Assembly: GCF_011250645.1 (NCBI RefSeq)
Contig: NZ_JAANNO010000004.1
Span: 97,344 to 161,343 of the forward strand
From: Motilibacter aurantiacus
GTDB lineage: Bacteria; Actinomycetota; Actinomycetes; Motilibacterales; Motilibacteraceae
DNA length: 64,000 nt
Reading direction: 5' to 3'
Shown here: positions 11,901 to 19,666 of the stretch, in pieces
Layout: the number at the start of each line of letters is the position of its first letter
How positions within the stretch are numbered: position 1 is the stretch's first letter
Notes under the pieces: model-generated
The model's input: only the letters and a program-made list of their open reading frames with translations
What the model was told of the DNA's origin: nothing
Database searches by the model: none
Made by a program: the position numbers and the translations under genes

Positions 11901-12674
11901 TTCGCCGCCCTCGACCACCCGGCCGGCACCGGGCAGGTCCTCCACCAGCGCGGGACGCTGGCCGCCCAGCGCGGCAACTACGCCGAGGCCAGCGCGTCGT
12001 ACGAGCAGAGCCTGGTGATCCGGCGCCGCCTCGGCGACAAGGCGAGCGCCGCGTCGCTGCTGAGCAACCTCGGGGTCATCGCCGAGTACGCCGGGGACTA
12101 TGCCCGCGCCCGGGAGCTCAACGAGCGGGCGCTGGCCCTGCGTACCGAGATCGGGGACCGGTGGGCGATCGGCGTCTCGCAGAACAACCTCGGCATGATC
12201 GCCCTGCTCGAGTCCGACTGCGCGACCGCTCGACGGCACTTCGAGGAGTCGATGCGGATCAACGTCGAGGTGGGCGACGTCTGGATGGTGGCCATCTCGC
12301 ACAACAACCTGGGCAACGCGAACCGCGGTCTGCAGGAGTACGCCGCCGCCCGCCACCACTACGCGCAGAGCCTGCGGTCCTACCGCGCCTACGAGGACAA
12401 GTGGGCGCTGAGCATCCTCTACGAGGACGTGGCCGTGCTCGCGGGGCTCGTGGGCTCGCCCGGGCCTGCGCTCCGTCTGGTGGCGGCGGCCGAGCGGCTG
12501 CGCGACGAGATCGGCAGCCCCCGCTCCCCCGCCCAGCAGGCCCAGCTGGAGGAGGCGCTCGGCCCCGCGCGCGAGGAGCTCGGGAATCGGGCCGAGAAAG
12601 AGTGCTCCGCAGGCCAGGCCCTCGACCCGGCGGAGGCCTTCGCGCTCGCGCTCCGGGTGTGCACTGCGGGATAG
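8967..12674 (+). CDS. soluble adenylyl cyclase-like protein: two cyclase domains, NTPase and TPR repeats
   Basis: 1235 residues with the architecture of mammalian soluble adenylyl cyclase. C1 (about 40-210) has both metal Asp positions, Asp50 (FADISGFT) and Asp102 (FSGDAVTCW). C2 (about 265-430) has Lys319 in LGDKGAYLYAVFG and Asn389/Arg393 in LGDAVNLAARLM. These correspond by eye to the sAC base-binding Lys and transition-state Asn/Arg. Tyr98 sits where sAC has the Lys implicated in bicarbonate binding. An ATPase domain follows with Walker A AEAGMGKS (Lys492) and VLVLEDCH, then TPR repeats from about 850 onward. It probably makes cAMP in the cytoplasm under NTPase/TPR control. The start is GTG 8967 with CTGGAGG four bases upstream. 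Confidence 0.88.
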   Translation: MPGLALETGASAAPWGYDNPEAYIPGDRRAALSAGMPMPERVVGAALFADISGFTRLTEALVEDLGAQRGAEELAATLGRVFDRLLGELHRFGGSVIYFSGDAVTCWLNGDDGLLAAACALAMQSALDDVGLVTTPSGMRVRLGMKIAIAVGPARRFVVGDPDIQLIDVLAGSLMDHLADVERTAGRGEVVLDSSALTTLDGRVVVAGRRTLPSGREAAALRAVVVDVQPPPLRAEQAELPEQVVRQWLLPAVYERMRAGHGEFLAEIRPAIPLFLRFGGIDYDNSPTAAADLDELIVQAQRVIHRFGGSALQLTLGDKGAYLYAVFGSPIAHEDDAARACAAALELRCLESRTAATGISIGIAQGRLRSGTYGHATRRTFCCLGDAVNLAARLMAACPPGEVYVSAAVARSAGDGYTWAAVPDLPVKGKAVPVAVRRLVGDCRRAVPAARRHALPIVGREEELALLRDRLHRAVTGAGQVVAVSAEAGMGKSRLISELLEQARAEGVHAYVGEAQAFGTSTSYAAWQDIWAGLLRVDREASAQDQLLALEWHFRLSNAELLPRLPLLGPVLGTSLPDNDLTRSFEGKLRKASLEAMLAQYLTRRAADEPLVLVLEDCHRLDPLSRDLLDVVVAAAASLRVLLVLAYRPTDDTVNALGLGRAAHVSELALGELGEHAARRLIEVKLEQLFGVREPSTALVPLVAERSEGNPFYIEELLSYLRSQGVAPDDEAAIAGLDLPESLQSLVLSRIDTLTESPRRTLKVASVVGRSFSTRTLRGAYPELADEGLDDSLDALSANELVLPDPGAELASYVFKHGVTREVAYESIPYAVRAVLHEQVARHIEAVEGPGVERRLDLLAHHYWHSGNDGKKREYLARAAEAARTAYANAAAIDYYGRLTPLLDEAHRAETLLKLGKVLELTGAWTEAEAVYREALDLGERHEDRLTVAWALTALAEVARKQGRYDEAADGLELAGLAFAALDHPAGTGQVLHQRGTLAAQRGNYAEASASYEQSLVIRRRLGDKASAASLLSNLGVIAEYAGDYARARELNERALALRTEIGDRWAIGVSQNNLGMIALLESDCATARRHFEESMRINVEVGDVWMVAISHNNLGNANRGLQEYAAARHHYAQSLRSYRAYEDKWALSILYEDVAVLAGLVGSPGPALRLVAAAERLRDEIGSPRSPAQQAQLEEALGPAREELGNRAEKECSAGQALDPAEAFALALRVCTAG

Positions 12675-12823
12675 GCGTCTGGCGTGCCGCCTGTTGCTGT
12701 GCGCTGGCGATGTTCACCATCCACCCGGTGCCGAAACGGTCGATGCACCTGCCGAGCTCGTCGCCCCGCTCGACACGCTGCGCCGCGAGGCGGCCCAGCA
12801 CGGCGCGTCCCGGTTGACCGCAG

Positions 12824-13330
12824 ATGTGGGGCCAGTCGCTCGGCCGGGAGGCGTTGGCCGGGTGTGCGGCGACCCCGCCGTCAGCACCGTGGTGGTTGGC
12901 AAGCACGGTGGTGGGCGGGGACGGAGCGATGCTCGACGTCGAGGAATACGGGCACCTGGACGGGGGAGGGACGTTCCTCGGCCCGGGGAACCCGCTCGCG
13001 GTCGATGACACGGCGCGCACGGTCGCCGGTGCTCAACGCGGAGCGCTGAGCGTGCGGGACGGCGGATGTGTGTTTCCCGGGCGCGCCCGGCCGCCGGCGT
13101 GGACGGACGCCCATGACGTCGTTCATCGGGCCGATCACGGCCCGACCGATGTGGACAACTTGATACTGCTGTGCCGGAGTCATCACCGGACCGCGCACGA
13201 GGACAAGTGGCCTGTCGAGCACGACCCACGCGCCCCGGCCTGTTCCGGTTCCGCCACCCCCCGCCAGGACGCCTGGCTCCGCGCCCGGCGCACCGTCGAC
13301 CGCAACCGCGGAGGAACCCTGCCCCCACCT
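12824..13330 (+). pseudogene. remnant of a DUF222/13E12-type HNH endonuclease gene
   Basis: The frame retains the C-terminal HNH part of a DUF222 protein: DTARTVAGAQRGALSVRDGG, then DAHDVVHR, DNLILLC and SHHRTAH, the HNH residues. The N-terminal DUF222 domain of several hundred residues is absent. HLDGGGTFL runs almost directly into GPGNPLAVDD, where family members as I recall them have about 18 more residues (the RRLACDA segment). The second Cys of the usual FPGC is Arg. I judge it a decayed gene. The whole 12675-13375 stretch holds no intact gene. The frame stays open into the next gene, but the domains are unrelated. Confidence 0.65.
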
Positions 13331-13375
13331 GGCTCGACGAGTGAGCCGCTCCCCCGCCCCCGCCACACTTGCCCC

Positions 13376-13846
13376 GTGACCGAACGCCGGCTTCAGGCCC
13401 ACGCCAGGGTCCGCCACGAGCCGGACCGCTCGTACACCGTGCTCGTGCAGGGGCCCGACGGCGAGCGGGAGGTCGGCACCACGGCCGAGACCGGCCGGCT
13501 CGGCCCGCTCGCCCGCAGCGGTGCCGCGCGCCTGCACGGGGTGGACGAGGCCGAGGTGGAGCTGGTGTCCCTGGACGTGCCGAGGCCGCCGTACGGCCGG
13601 GACGGGCAGTGGGTGCGCGTGGTCCAGGTGGAGAACCTGCTCGACCCGTCGGAGGCGGAGCTTCTCGGACGCCCGGGCCGCGCGAGCTGGCTCGGGGGCG
13701 AGGGAGCCTGGCTCGTGCTGCTGTCCGGTGGCGCGGGTGTCTTCCCCGGCGAGCACCTCGACTTCGACCCGGACGTGACGCCGGCCGAGGCCGCCGAGAT
13801 GGAGGCCTACGTCGACGGGGACCGGAGCTGGGACCAGCAGCGTTAG
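13376..13846 (+). CDS. hypothetical protein, 156 residues
   Basis: Not recognised. 156 residues, acidic C-terminus, no signal peptide, no membrane segment and no motif I can name. The proposed start is GTG 13376 (protein begins VTERRLQAHARVRHEP); no Shine-Dalgarno precedes it, and an NANNNT hexamer (CACACT) six bases upstream would fit leaderless translation. The frame is open upstream through the HNH remnant, so a longer product is possible but unlikely. It ends 95 bp before the convergent ABC exporter gene. Codon use resembles its neighbours. Confidence 0.6.
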   Translation: MTERRLQAHARVRHEPDRSYTVLVQGPDGEREVGTTAETGRLGPLARSGAARLHGVDEAEVELVSLDVPRPPYGRDGQWVRVVQVENLLDPSEAELLGRPGRASWLGGEGAWLVLLSGGAGVFPGEHLDFDPDVTPAEAAEMEAYVDGDRSWDQQR

Positions 13847-13941
13847 CGGCTCAGGCCCACAGCTCCGCGACGAGCACGTGGGCGATCGCGAACGCGCCGG
13901 CGCTGTGGAACAAAGGCAGCGGCGAGCAGCTGTGCCGGCGA

Positions 13942-15831
13942 TCACCCCGAGGCCGACAGCTCCGCGTCGTCCTGGAGCCGGAACTGGGTCCGGTAGAGCT
14001 CGGCGTAGAGGCCGCCCTGGGCGAGCAGCTCCTCGTGCGTCCCGCGCTCGCGGACCCGGCCGCCGTCGACGACGAGGATCAGGTCCGCCTCGCGGACGGT
14101 GGAGAGCCGGTGGGCGACGACGATGCTCGTACGCCCGGCCAGGGCGGTGTCGAACGCGCGCTGCACCGCCGCCTCGGACTCGCTGTCCAGGTGCGCCGTC
14201 GCCTCGTCCAGCACGACGACCCGCGGCGCCTTGAGCAGCAGCCGGGCGATCGCGAACCGCTGCTTCTCACCCCCGGAGAGCCGGTAGCCGCGGTCCCCCA
14301 CGACCGTGTCCAGCCCGTCGGGCAGGGCCTCGACCAGGTCCCAGACCTGTGCCGCGCGCAGCGCCTCGGCCAGCTCCGCGTCCGAGGCGCCGGGGCGGGC
14401 GTACAGCAGGTTCGCCCGGAGCGTGTCGTGGAACATGTGGGCGTCCTGCGTCACGACGCCGATCGCGGCCCGCAGCGAGCGCTGCGTGAGGTCGCGGACG
14501 TCGACACCGCCGACGCGCACCATCCCGCTCGTGGCGTCGTAGAGCCGGCTGACCAGCGCGGTGATCGTCGTCTTCCCCGCCCCGGACGGCCCGACGAGCG
14601 CCACGAGCTGGCCGGGCTCGACGCGGAAGGAGACCTCGTGCAGGACGTCCGCGGACGTCCGGGAGTCGTGCGTCCCGGCCGCCTCCAGCGACGCGAGCGA
14701 CACCTCGCTCCCCGCCGGGTAGCGGAAGGTCACCGCCTCCAGCTCCACGCTGGCGGGGGCGTCGGCGGGCAGGTCGCGGGCGCCGGGCCGGTCGTCCACC
14801 ATCGGCTTGAGGTCGAGCACCTCGAAGACACGCTCGAAGCTCACGAGCGCGGTCATGACGTCCACGTGCACGTTGGACAGCGCGGTCAGCGGGCCGTACA
14901 GCCGGATGAGCAGCGCCGACAGGGCGACGAGCGTGCCGACCTCGAGCGCTCCGTCGATGGCCAGGATCCCGCCGATGCCGTACACGAGCGCGGTGGCCAG
15001 TGCGGCGATGAGCGTGAGCGCGGTGAAGAAGACGCGGCTGTACATCGCGGAGATGACGCCGATGTCGCGCACCCGGGCTGCCTTGGCGGAGAAGTCGCGC
15101 TGCTCCTCGTCCGGACGGCCGAAGACCTTCACCAGCAGGGCGCCGGAGACGTTGAAGCGCTCGGTCATCGTCTGGCTCATCGCAGCGTTCAGCTGCATCG
15201 ACTCCTGAGCGATCGCCTGCAGCTTGCGGCCCACCCAGCGCGCGGGAAGGACGAAGACCGGCAGCAGCAGCAGTGCGACCAGCGTGATCTGCCAGGACAG
15301 GTACGCCATCGTCGCGACGACCAGCACCAGGCTCACGACGTTGCTGACGACCGCGGACAGCGTCGTCGTGAACGCCTGCTGCGCGCCGATGACGTCGCTG
15401 TTGAGCCGGCTGACGAGCGAGCCGGTCTGCGCCCGGGTGAAGAACGCGATGGGCATCGCGGACACGTGGCCGAAGACCCGGCTGCGCAGGTCGTAGATCA
15501 GGCCCTCGCCGATGCGCGCGGAGTACCAGCGCTGGACGAGCCCGACCACGGCGTCGAGCAGGGCGAGCCCGGCGACGGCCAACGCTCCGATCACCACGAC
15601 GCGCCTGGCCTGCGGGACGACCCCGTCGTCGATGATGACCTTGAAGAGCAGGGGCGTGACGACGCTGATCGCGGCGCTCGCGACGGTCAGCGCGAGGAAC
15701 ACGGTCAGCTCGAACCGGTACGGCCTGCCGAAGCGCAGGATCCGCACCAACGTGCCGCGCGACAGCTTGTGCCCGGCGACCTTGCCTGCGTTCTGGTACG
15801 AGCGCAGGGCCATCCACTGCGAGTGCGACAC
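13942..15831 (-). CDS. ABC exporter, fused membrane and ATPase domains
   Basis: 629-residue half-transporter of the ABCB/MsbA type that probably dimerises to export lipids, peptides or drugs. The transmembrane domain (about 35-330, six helices) precedes an ATPase with Walker A GPSGAGKTT, signature LSGGEKQRFAIAR and Walker B VVVLDEATAHLD. The start is GTG 15831 with GGAGGAGG just upstream. A 22-bp inverted repeat ending in GTTGAC/GTCAAC lies about 26 bp before the start, suggesting repression by a dimeric regulator. No cognate TetR/MarR-type regulator is next to it. Substrate cannot be assigned. Confidence 0.93.
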   Translation of the reverse strand: MSHSQWMALRSYQNAGKVAGHKLSRGTLVRILRFGRPYRFELTVFLALTVASAAISVVTPLLFKVIIDDGVVPQARRVVVIGALAVAGLALLDAVVGLVQRWYSARIGEGLIYDLRSRVFGHVSAMPIAFFTRAQTGSLVSRLNSDVIGAQQAFTTTLSAVVSNVVSLVLVVATMAYLSWQITLVALLLLPVFVLPARWVGRKLQAIAQESMQLNAAMSQTMTERFNVSGALLVKVFGRPDEEQRDFSAKAARVRDIGVISAMYSRVFFTALTLIAALATALVYGIGGILAIDGALEVGTLVALSALLIRLYGPLTALSNVHVDVMTALVSFERVFEVLDLKPMVDDRPGARDLPADAPASVELEAVTFRYPAGSEVSLASLEAAGTHDSRTSADVLHEVSFRVEPGQLVALVGPSGAGKTTITALVSRLYDATSGMVRVGGVDVRDLTQRSLRAAIGVVTQDAHMFHDTLRANLLYARPGASDAELAEALRAAQVWDLVEALPDGLDTVVGDRGYRLSGGEKQRFAIARLLLKAPRVVVLDEATAHLDSESEAAVQRAFDTALAGRTSIVVAHRLSTVREADLILVVDGGRVRERGTHEELLAQGGLYAELYRTQFRLQDDAELSASG

Positions 15832-15856
15832 GTGCCTCCTCCGGCCGTCCGGGACC

Positions 15857-15878
15857 GTTGACAGGACGACCGGTCAAC
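15857..15878. promoter_or_regulatory. inverted repeat operator candidate, GTTGAC-N10-GTCAAC
   Basis: Perfect 6-bp arms (15857-15862 and 15873-15878) separated by 10 bp, so arm centres are about 1.5 helical turns apart. It lies between the upstream HTH gene terminator and the ABC exporter start. On the minus strand one arm begins TTGACC, which could double as a -35. Position and symmetry fit an operator for the exporter gene. Confidence 0.5.
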
Positions 15879-15887
15879 ACAACACAG

Positions 15888-15919
15888 GGCCCGCGGGCGG
15901 GAAGTCCCGCCCGCGGGCC
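15888..15919 (-). terminator. hairpin terminator after the small HTH gene
   Basis: 15-bp GC-rich perfect stem (15888-15902 with 15905-15919) around a 2-base centre, 44 bp after the HTH gene stop. On the minus strand it is followed by CTGTGTTGTGTTG, moderately T-rich. Confidence 0.75.
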
Positions 15920-15963
15920 TGTTTCTCGCTGAGCGGACGGCCCGTCAGGGCCGCGCGGTCCCG

Positions 15964-16179
15964 TTACGAGGCTTTCTTCCCGCGCGTGGCTCCCCCACGG
16001 CCGCGCAGCTGGACCCCGGACTCGGTGAGCATCCGATGGACGAAGCCGTACGAACGGCCCGTCTCCTCGGCGAGGGCCCGGATGCTCGAGCCGCTCGAGT
16101 ACTTCCGCTTCAGCTCGGTGGCGAGTTTCGCCCGGTCGTTGCCTGTGACCCGGGCGCCCTTCCTCAACTGATCGGCCAC
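15964..16179 (-). CDS. small helix-turn-helix protein conserved in actinobacteria
   Basis: 71 residues. The central segment SSIRALAEETGRSYGFVHRMLTESG is a helix-turn-helix, flanked by basic ends (VTGNDRAKLATELKRKY and GRGGATRGKKAS). Near-identical small proteins are, as I recall, common in Streptomyces and relatives, where they are annotated only as HTH proteins. It probably binds DNA; its targets are unknown. The start is GTG 16179 with AGGAGG seven bases upstream. It is a single gene between ABC-F and ABC exporter genes, closed by its own terminator. Confidence 0.85.
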   Translation of the reverse strand: MADQLRKGARVTGNDRAKLATELKRKYSSGSSIRALAEETGRSYGFVHRMLTESGVQLRGRGGATRGKKAS

Positions 16180-16375
16180 TCCGTCGCCTCCTCGGGCGTC
16201 CCACCGTCGGTCGTGCCGGCCCCTCCCGACGATCAGGAGCGGCGTGTCCGGGGTGTACCCGAATGATCGCCCCGAACACGTCTCGAAGCGGTCACAGAGC
16301 GAAAACTTCTAGTGATCCAGTGTGCAAACGTTCCCGGTGGGCCTTCGGCCACCGAGGACGTGCCGCACGCTGCTC

Positions 16376-17983
16376 TCAGGCCAGGGCGACGAGGTCGGCG
16401 TACTCCGGGTTCCAGAGGTCCTCGACCCCGTCGGGCAGCAGCAGGACGCGCTCCGGGTCGAGCGCGTCGACGGCCCCCTCGTCGTGGGTCACGAGGACCA
16501 CGGCGCCCTTGTAGCCGGCGAGCGCGGCGAGCACCTCGTCGCGGCTGGCCGGGTCGAGGTTGTTGGTCGGCTCGTCGAGCAGCAGCACGTTCGCGCTCGA
16601 CACGACGAGGGTCGCGAGCGCGAGCCGGGTCTTCTCGCCGCCGGACAGCACGCCCGCCGGCTTGTCGACGTCCTCGCCCGAGAACAGGAAGGACCCCAGC
16701 ACGCGGCGGGCCTCCAGCTCGGGAAGGTCCGGGGCGGCCGAGCGCATGTTCTCCAGCACGGTCCGCCCGGGGTCGAGCGTCTCGTGCTCCTGGGCGTAGT
16801 AGCCGAGGCGCAGCCCGTGGCCGGGCTGGATCTCGCCGGTGTCCGCCTTCTCGACGCCGCCGAGGATGCGCAGCAGCGTCGTCTTGCCGGCGCCGTTGAG
16901 CCCGAGCACGACGACCCGGCTGCCCTTGTCGATCGCGAGGTCGACGTCCGTGAAGATCTCCAGCGAGCCGTACGACTTCGACAGCCCCGCCGCCATGAGC
17001 GGGGTCTTTCCGCACGGCGCCGGCTCCGGGAACCGCAGCTTGGCCACCTTGTCCGAGGCGCGGATGTCCTCGAGCCCGGACAGCATCTTCTCGGCCCGCT
17101 TGGCCATGCCCTGGGCGGCCTTGGCCTTGGTGGCCTTGGCGCCCATCTTCGCGGCCTGGGCGAGCAGCACCGACGCCTGCTTCTCCGCGTTGGCCCGCTC
17201 GCGCTTGCGGCGCCGCTCGTCCGCCTCGCGGGCCTCGAGGTACGCCTTCCAGCCCACGTTGTAGGTGTCGATCGTCGCGCGGTTCGCGTCCAGGTGGAGC
17301 ACCCGGTTGACCGTCGCCTCGAGCAGGCCGACGTCGTGGCTGATGACGACCAGCCCTCCCTTGTGCCGCGGGAGGAACTCGCGCAGCCAGGCGATCGAGT
17401 CGGCGTCCAGGTGGTTGGTCGGCTCGTCGAGCAGCAACGTGGTGTCCGAGTCGGTCCCCGAGAAGAGGATGCGCGCGAGCTCGACACGGCGACGCTGGCC
17501 GCCGGACAGGGTGTGCAGCGGCTGGCCCAGCACACGGTCGGGCAGCCCGAGGCTCGAGGCGATCGTGGCCGCCTCGGCCTCTGCCGCGTAGCCGCCCTTG
17601 GCGGTGAACTCCGCGTCGAGGCGGGAGTAGCGGCGCATGGCGCGCTCGTGCGTCTCGGGGTCGACGCTCGCCATCTGGCCCTCGGCCTCGCGCAGGCCGC
17701 GCACGACCTCGTCGAGGCCGCGCGCGGAGAGGATCCGGTCACGGGCCAGCACGTCGAGATTGCCGGTGCGAGGGTCCTGGGGGAGGTAGCCGATCGCCCC
17801 CGAGTGCGTCACCGTGCCGGCCGCGGGCAGCCCCTCGCCCGCGAGCACCTTGGTGAGCGTCGTCTTGCCGGCCCCATTGCGGCCGACGAGCCCGACCCGG
17901 TCACCAGGGGCGATACGGAAGGAGACTTCCGACATCAGAATGCGGGAGCCGGCGCGCAGCTCCAGGCCAGTTGCGGTGATCAC
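16376..17983 (-). CDS. ABC-F family ATPase
   Basis: 535 residues, two ABC ATPase domains and no membrane segments, as in ABC-F proteins that act on ribosomes. NBD1 has GRNGAGKTT and LSGGQRRRVELARI. NBD2 has GLNGAGKTT and LSGGEKTRLALATL. A charged linker of about 80 residues (about 235-315, rich in Lys/Arg/Ala) joins them, the region that enters the ribosomal E site in this family. It may be housekeeping or antibiotic-protective; the sequence does not decide. The start is GTG 17983 with GGAGAG six bases upstream. It is monocistronic and divergent from the glycosidase genes. Confidence 0.92.
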   Translation of the reverse strand: MITATGLELRAGSRILMSEVSFRIAPGDRVGLVGRNGAGKTTLTKVLAGEGLPAAGTVTHSGAIGYLPQDPRTGNLDVLARDRILSARGLDEVVRGLREAEGQMASVDPETHERAMRRYSRLDAEFTAKGGYAAEAEAATIASSLGLPDRVLGQPLHTLSGGQRRRVELARILFSGTDSDTTLLLDEPTNHLDADSIAWLREFLPRHKGGLVVISHDVGLLEATVNRVLHLDANRATIDTYNVGWKAYLEAREADERRRKRERANAEKQASVLLAQAAKMGAKATKAKAAQGMAKRAEKMLSGLEDIRASDKVAKLRFPEPAPCGKTPLMAAGLSKSYGSLEIFTDVDLAIDKGSRVVVLGLNGAGKTTLLRILGGVEKADTGEIQPGHGLRLGYYAQEHETLDPGRTVLENMRSAAPDLPELEARRVLGSFLFSGEDVDKPAGVLSGGEKTRLALATLVVSSANVLLLDEPTNNLDPASRDEVLAALAGYKGAVVLVTHDEGAVDALDPERVLLLPDGVEDLWNPEYADLVALA

Positions 17984-18157
17984 GAGGGGCTCTCCGGTAC
18001 GGCGGGTCGACGGGCGGACGGGGGCGGCGTCCCGCAGCGGGCGGGGCCGGACGCCGGCGCGTCAGGGCGTACGGACGGAAGGCACGACAGCAGTCTACGC
18101 CAGCACGCAGCGGCGGCTCGGCCTGGTTTTCCGGCCTCACAATCAGCGCGTGACGTA

Positions 18158-18167
18158 CCTAACGTCG
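18158..18167 (+). promoter_or_regulatory. CCTAACGTCG promoter-like element before first glycosidase gene
   Basis: Contains TAACGT (18160-18165), a TANNNT -10, with CTCACA (18136-18141, 4/6 to TTGACA) 18 bp upstream. The identical decamer occurs at 63002-63011 before another exported-protein gene. Confidence 0.4.
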
Positions 18168-18184
18168 CTGAACGGACGGTCAGG

Positions 18185-18220
18185 TACGGCGCATCCTTTG
18201 TCAGGGGCGGCGATCCGCCC
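18185..18220 (+). promoter_or_regulatory. conserved leader element, copy 1: TACGGCGC box plus hairpin
   Basis: TACGGCGCATCCTTT is followed by a GGGCGG/CCGCCC hairpin with loop CGAT. A related box and hairpin lie at the same place before the downstream paralogue (19601-19636). This suggests a transcribed regulatory leader or a duplicated operator. I know of no named riboswitch matching it. Confidence 0.45.
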
Positions 18221-18255
18221 GCCCTCGACAATCTCGCACTCCGAGGAGTAGCCCT

Positions 18256-19563
18256 TTGCAGTTCCGACGGCTCCCGCTCCCCCGCCCCTGGACCTCCCGC
18301 ACCGCCCCCGGCCGCGCGACCTCGCTGCGCTCGCGCGGCGCCGCACTGCTGACCGCGGGGGCCACGGCCCTCCCCCTCGTCGCCGCCCTCCCCGCGCCCG
18401 CCGCCTCGGCGGCCACGGTGACGGTTCCCAAGGCGTACTTCGGGATGCACCAGACCGCCCTCGGCAACGGCGTCTTCCCCGGCGTCCCCGTCGGCTCGGT
18501 GCGGCTCTGGGACGTCGGGGCCCTCTGGCGCGACGTCGAGCCCTCCCGGAACCGGTGGGACTTCAGCAAGCTCGACACCGCCGTCGCCACGAGCATCGCC
18601 AAGAAGGCCCAGCCGATGATCGTGCTCGGCCAGACGCCCACCTGGGCCGCCTCCCGGCCGACGCAGGCCAGCCCGTACGGGCCGGGCGCGGCGTCGATGC
18701 CGCGCAGCCTCGCCTACTGGAGGGAGTACGTCACGAAGGTCGCCCAGCGCTACAAGGGCCGCGTCCGCACGTACCAGATCTGGAACGAGCCGAACGTCGA
18801 GACGTTCTGGACCGGGACGCCCGCGCAGATGGCCCAGCTGACCCGGGAGGCGAGCAGGATCATCAAGCGCGTCGACAGGAACGCCACCGTCGTGAGCCCG
18901 GGCTTCGCGACGCGCCGCCCGACCAACATCCCGTGGATGACCCGGTTCCTCAAGGCCGGAGGCGGCGCCGCCGTCGACGTCGTCGCCCTGCACCTCTACC
19001 CCGCTCCGACCGCCGGCCCGGAGGGCTCGGTCGCGCTGCTCAACTCGGCCAGGCAGGCGCTGCGCAGAGCCCGCGTCTCCAAGCCGATCTGGAACACCGA
19101 GGTCAACTACGGCGCCGGCTACAACGGCGCGCCGCCGCGCAGCTACTCGGACTCGACCGCCGCCTCGTACGTCTCGCGGACCCTGCTGCTGAATGCAGCC
19201 AACGGGGTGTCGCGCGTGTTCTGGTACGGCTGGGACACCCGCGGCTTCCTCGGCATCGACCTGAGCCGCGACAACCGGCAGACCCGGGCCGGGCAGGCCT
19301 ACCGGATCACGCAGAAGTGGATGCAGGGAGCACGGCTGCAGGGGTGCACGGTGGACGGCCGACGTACCTACACCTGCACGCTGCGCTACTCGAGCCGCTC
19401 GTACGCCACGGTGATGTGGAACCCCTCGCGCGCCGTGCGCGTCCGAACCACGAAGTTCACGACAGGTGTCGAGTTCGTCAACGGCCGCACGCTGCGGTTC
19501 CGCGGCGCGCGCAACCAGACGGTCATCGGGAGCCCGGTGCTCCTGCGCAGCACCCGGCTCTGA
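18256..19563 (+). CDS. secreted clan-A glycoside hydrolase-like protein, paralogue 1
   Basis: 435 residues. A long signal peptide (about 1-52, ending PAPAASAA) precedes a TIM-barrel glycosidase domain of the GH39/GH5 kind. Glu178 in IWNEPN is the likely acid/base and Glu282 in IWNTEVN the likely nucleophile. About 90 C-terminal residues look like a beta domain (GCTVDGRRTYTCTL to the end). The start is TTG 18256, chosen because GAGGAG (18243-18248) lies seven bases upstream and the signal peptide follows at once. It is a tandem paralogue of the next gene with related leaders, so both probably act on the same kind of polysaccharide, possibly the cell's own envelope. The substrate is not readable from sequence. 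Confidence 0.88.
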   Translation: MQFRRLPLPRPWTSRTAPGRATSLRSRGAALLTAGATALPLVAALPAPAASAATVTVPKAYFGMHQTALGNGVFPGVPVGSVRLWDVGALWRDVEPSRNRWDFSKLDTAVATSIAKKAQPMIVLGQTPTWAASRPTQASPYGPGAASMPRSLAYWREYVTKVAQRYKGRVRTYQIWNEPNVETFWTGTPAQMAQLTREASRIIKRVDRNATVVSPGFATRRPTNIPWMTRFLKAGGGAAVDVVALHLYPAPTAGPEGSVALLNSARQALRRARVSKPIWNTEVNYGAGYNGAPPRSYSDSTAASYVSRTLLLNAANGVSRVFWYGWDTRGFLGIDLSRDNRQTRAGQAYRITQKWMQGARLQGCTVDGRRTYTCTLRYSSRSYATVMWNPSRAVRVRTTKFTTGVEFVNGRTLRFRGARNQTVIGSPVLLRSTRL

Positions 19564-19600
19564 CGTATCGCGTCGGAACGCGGATGAACGTTTCCCCCGC

Positions 19601-19636
19601 TACGGCGCGTCTTTCGCAATAGGGCCCAGACGGCCC
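19601..19636 (+). promoter_or_regulatory. conserved leader element, copy 2: TACGGCGC box plus hairpin
   Basis: TACGGCGCGTCTTTC followed by a GGGCC/GGCCC hairpin with loop CAGAC. It matches copy 1 (18185-18220) in order and position: 66 versus 71 bases before the start codon. The stem sequences differ but pairing is kept. Confidence 0.45.
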
Positions 19637-19666
19637 GCTAGAAAAGGACTCGTGAGGAGAAACCCA

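Noticed and set aside
9714..12359. Open frame of 881 codons on the - strand
   Set aside because: Shadow of the cyclase/NTPase/TPR gene; low-complexity product.
12824..13846. One 340-residue protein joining the HNH motif and the following hypothetical protein
   Set aside because: The frame is open throughout, but the two halves are unrelated. The second half has its own plausible GTG start, and the linker is Pro/Arg-rich, typical of translated intergenic high-GC DNA.
15857..15878. BldD box
   Set aside because: The arms resemble TTGAC/GTCAA, but the 10-base spacer is longer than in the BldD sites I recall, so the specific assignment is not supported.
18185..18220. Known riboswitch (c-di-GMP or c-di-AMP class) in the glycosidase leader
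   Set aside because: The conserved cores of those classes are not visible and the element is too short; only an unnamed leader can be claimed.
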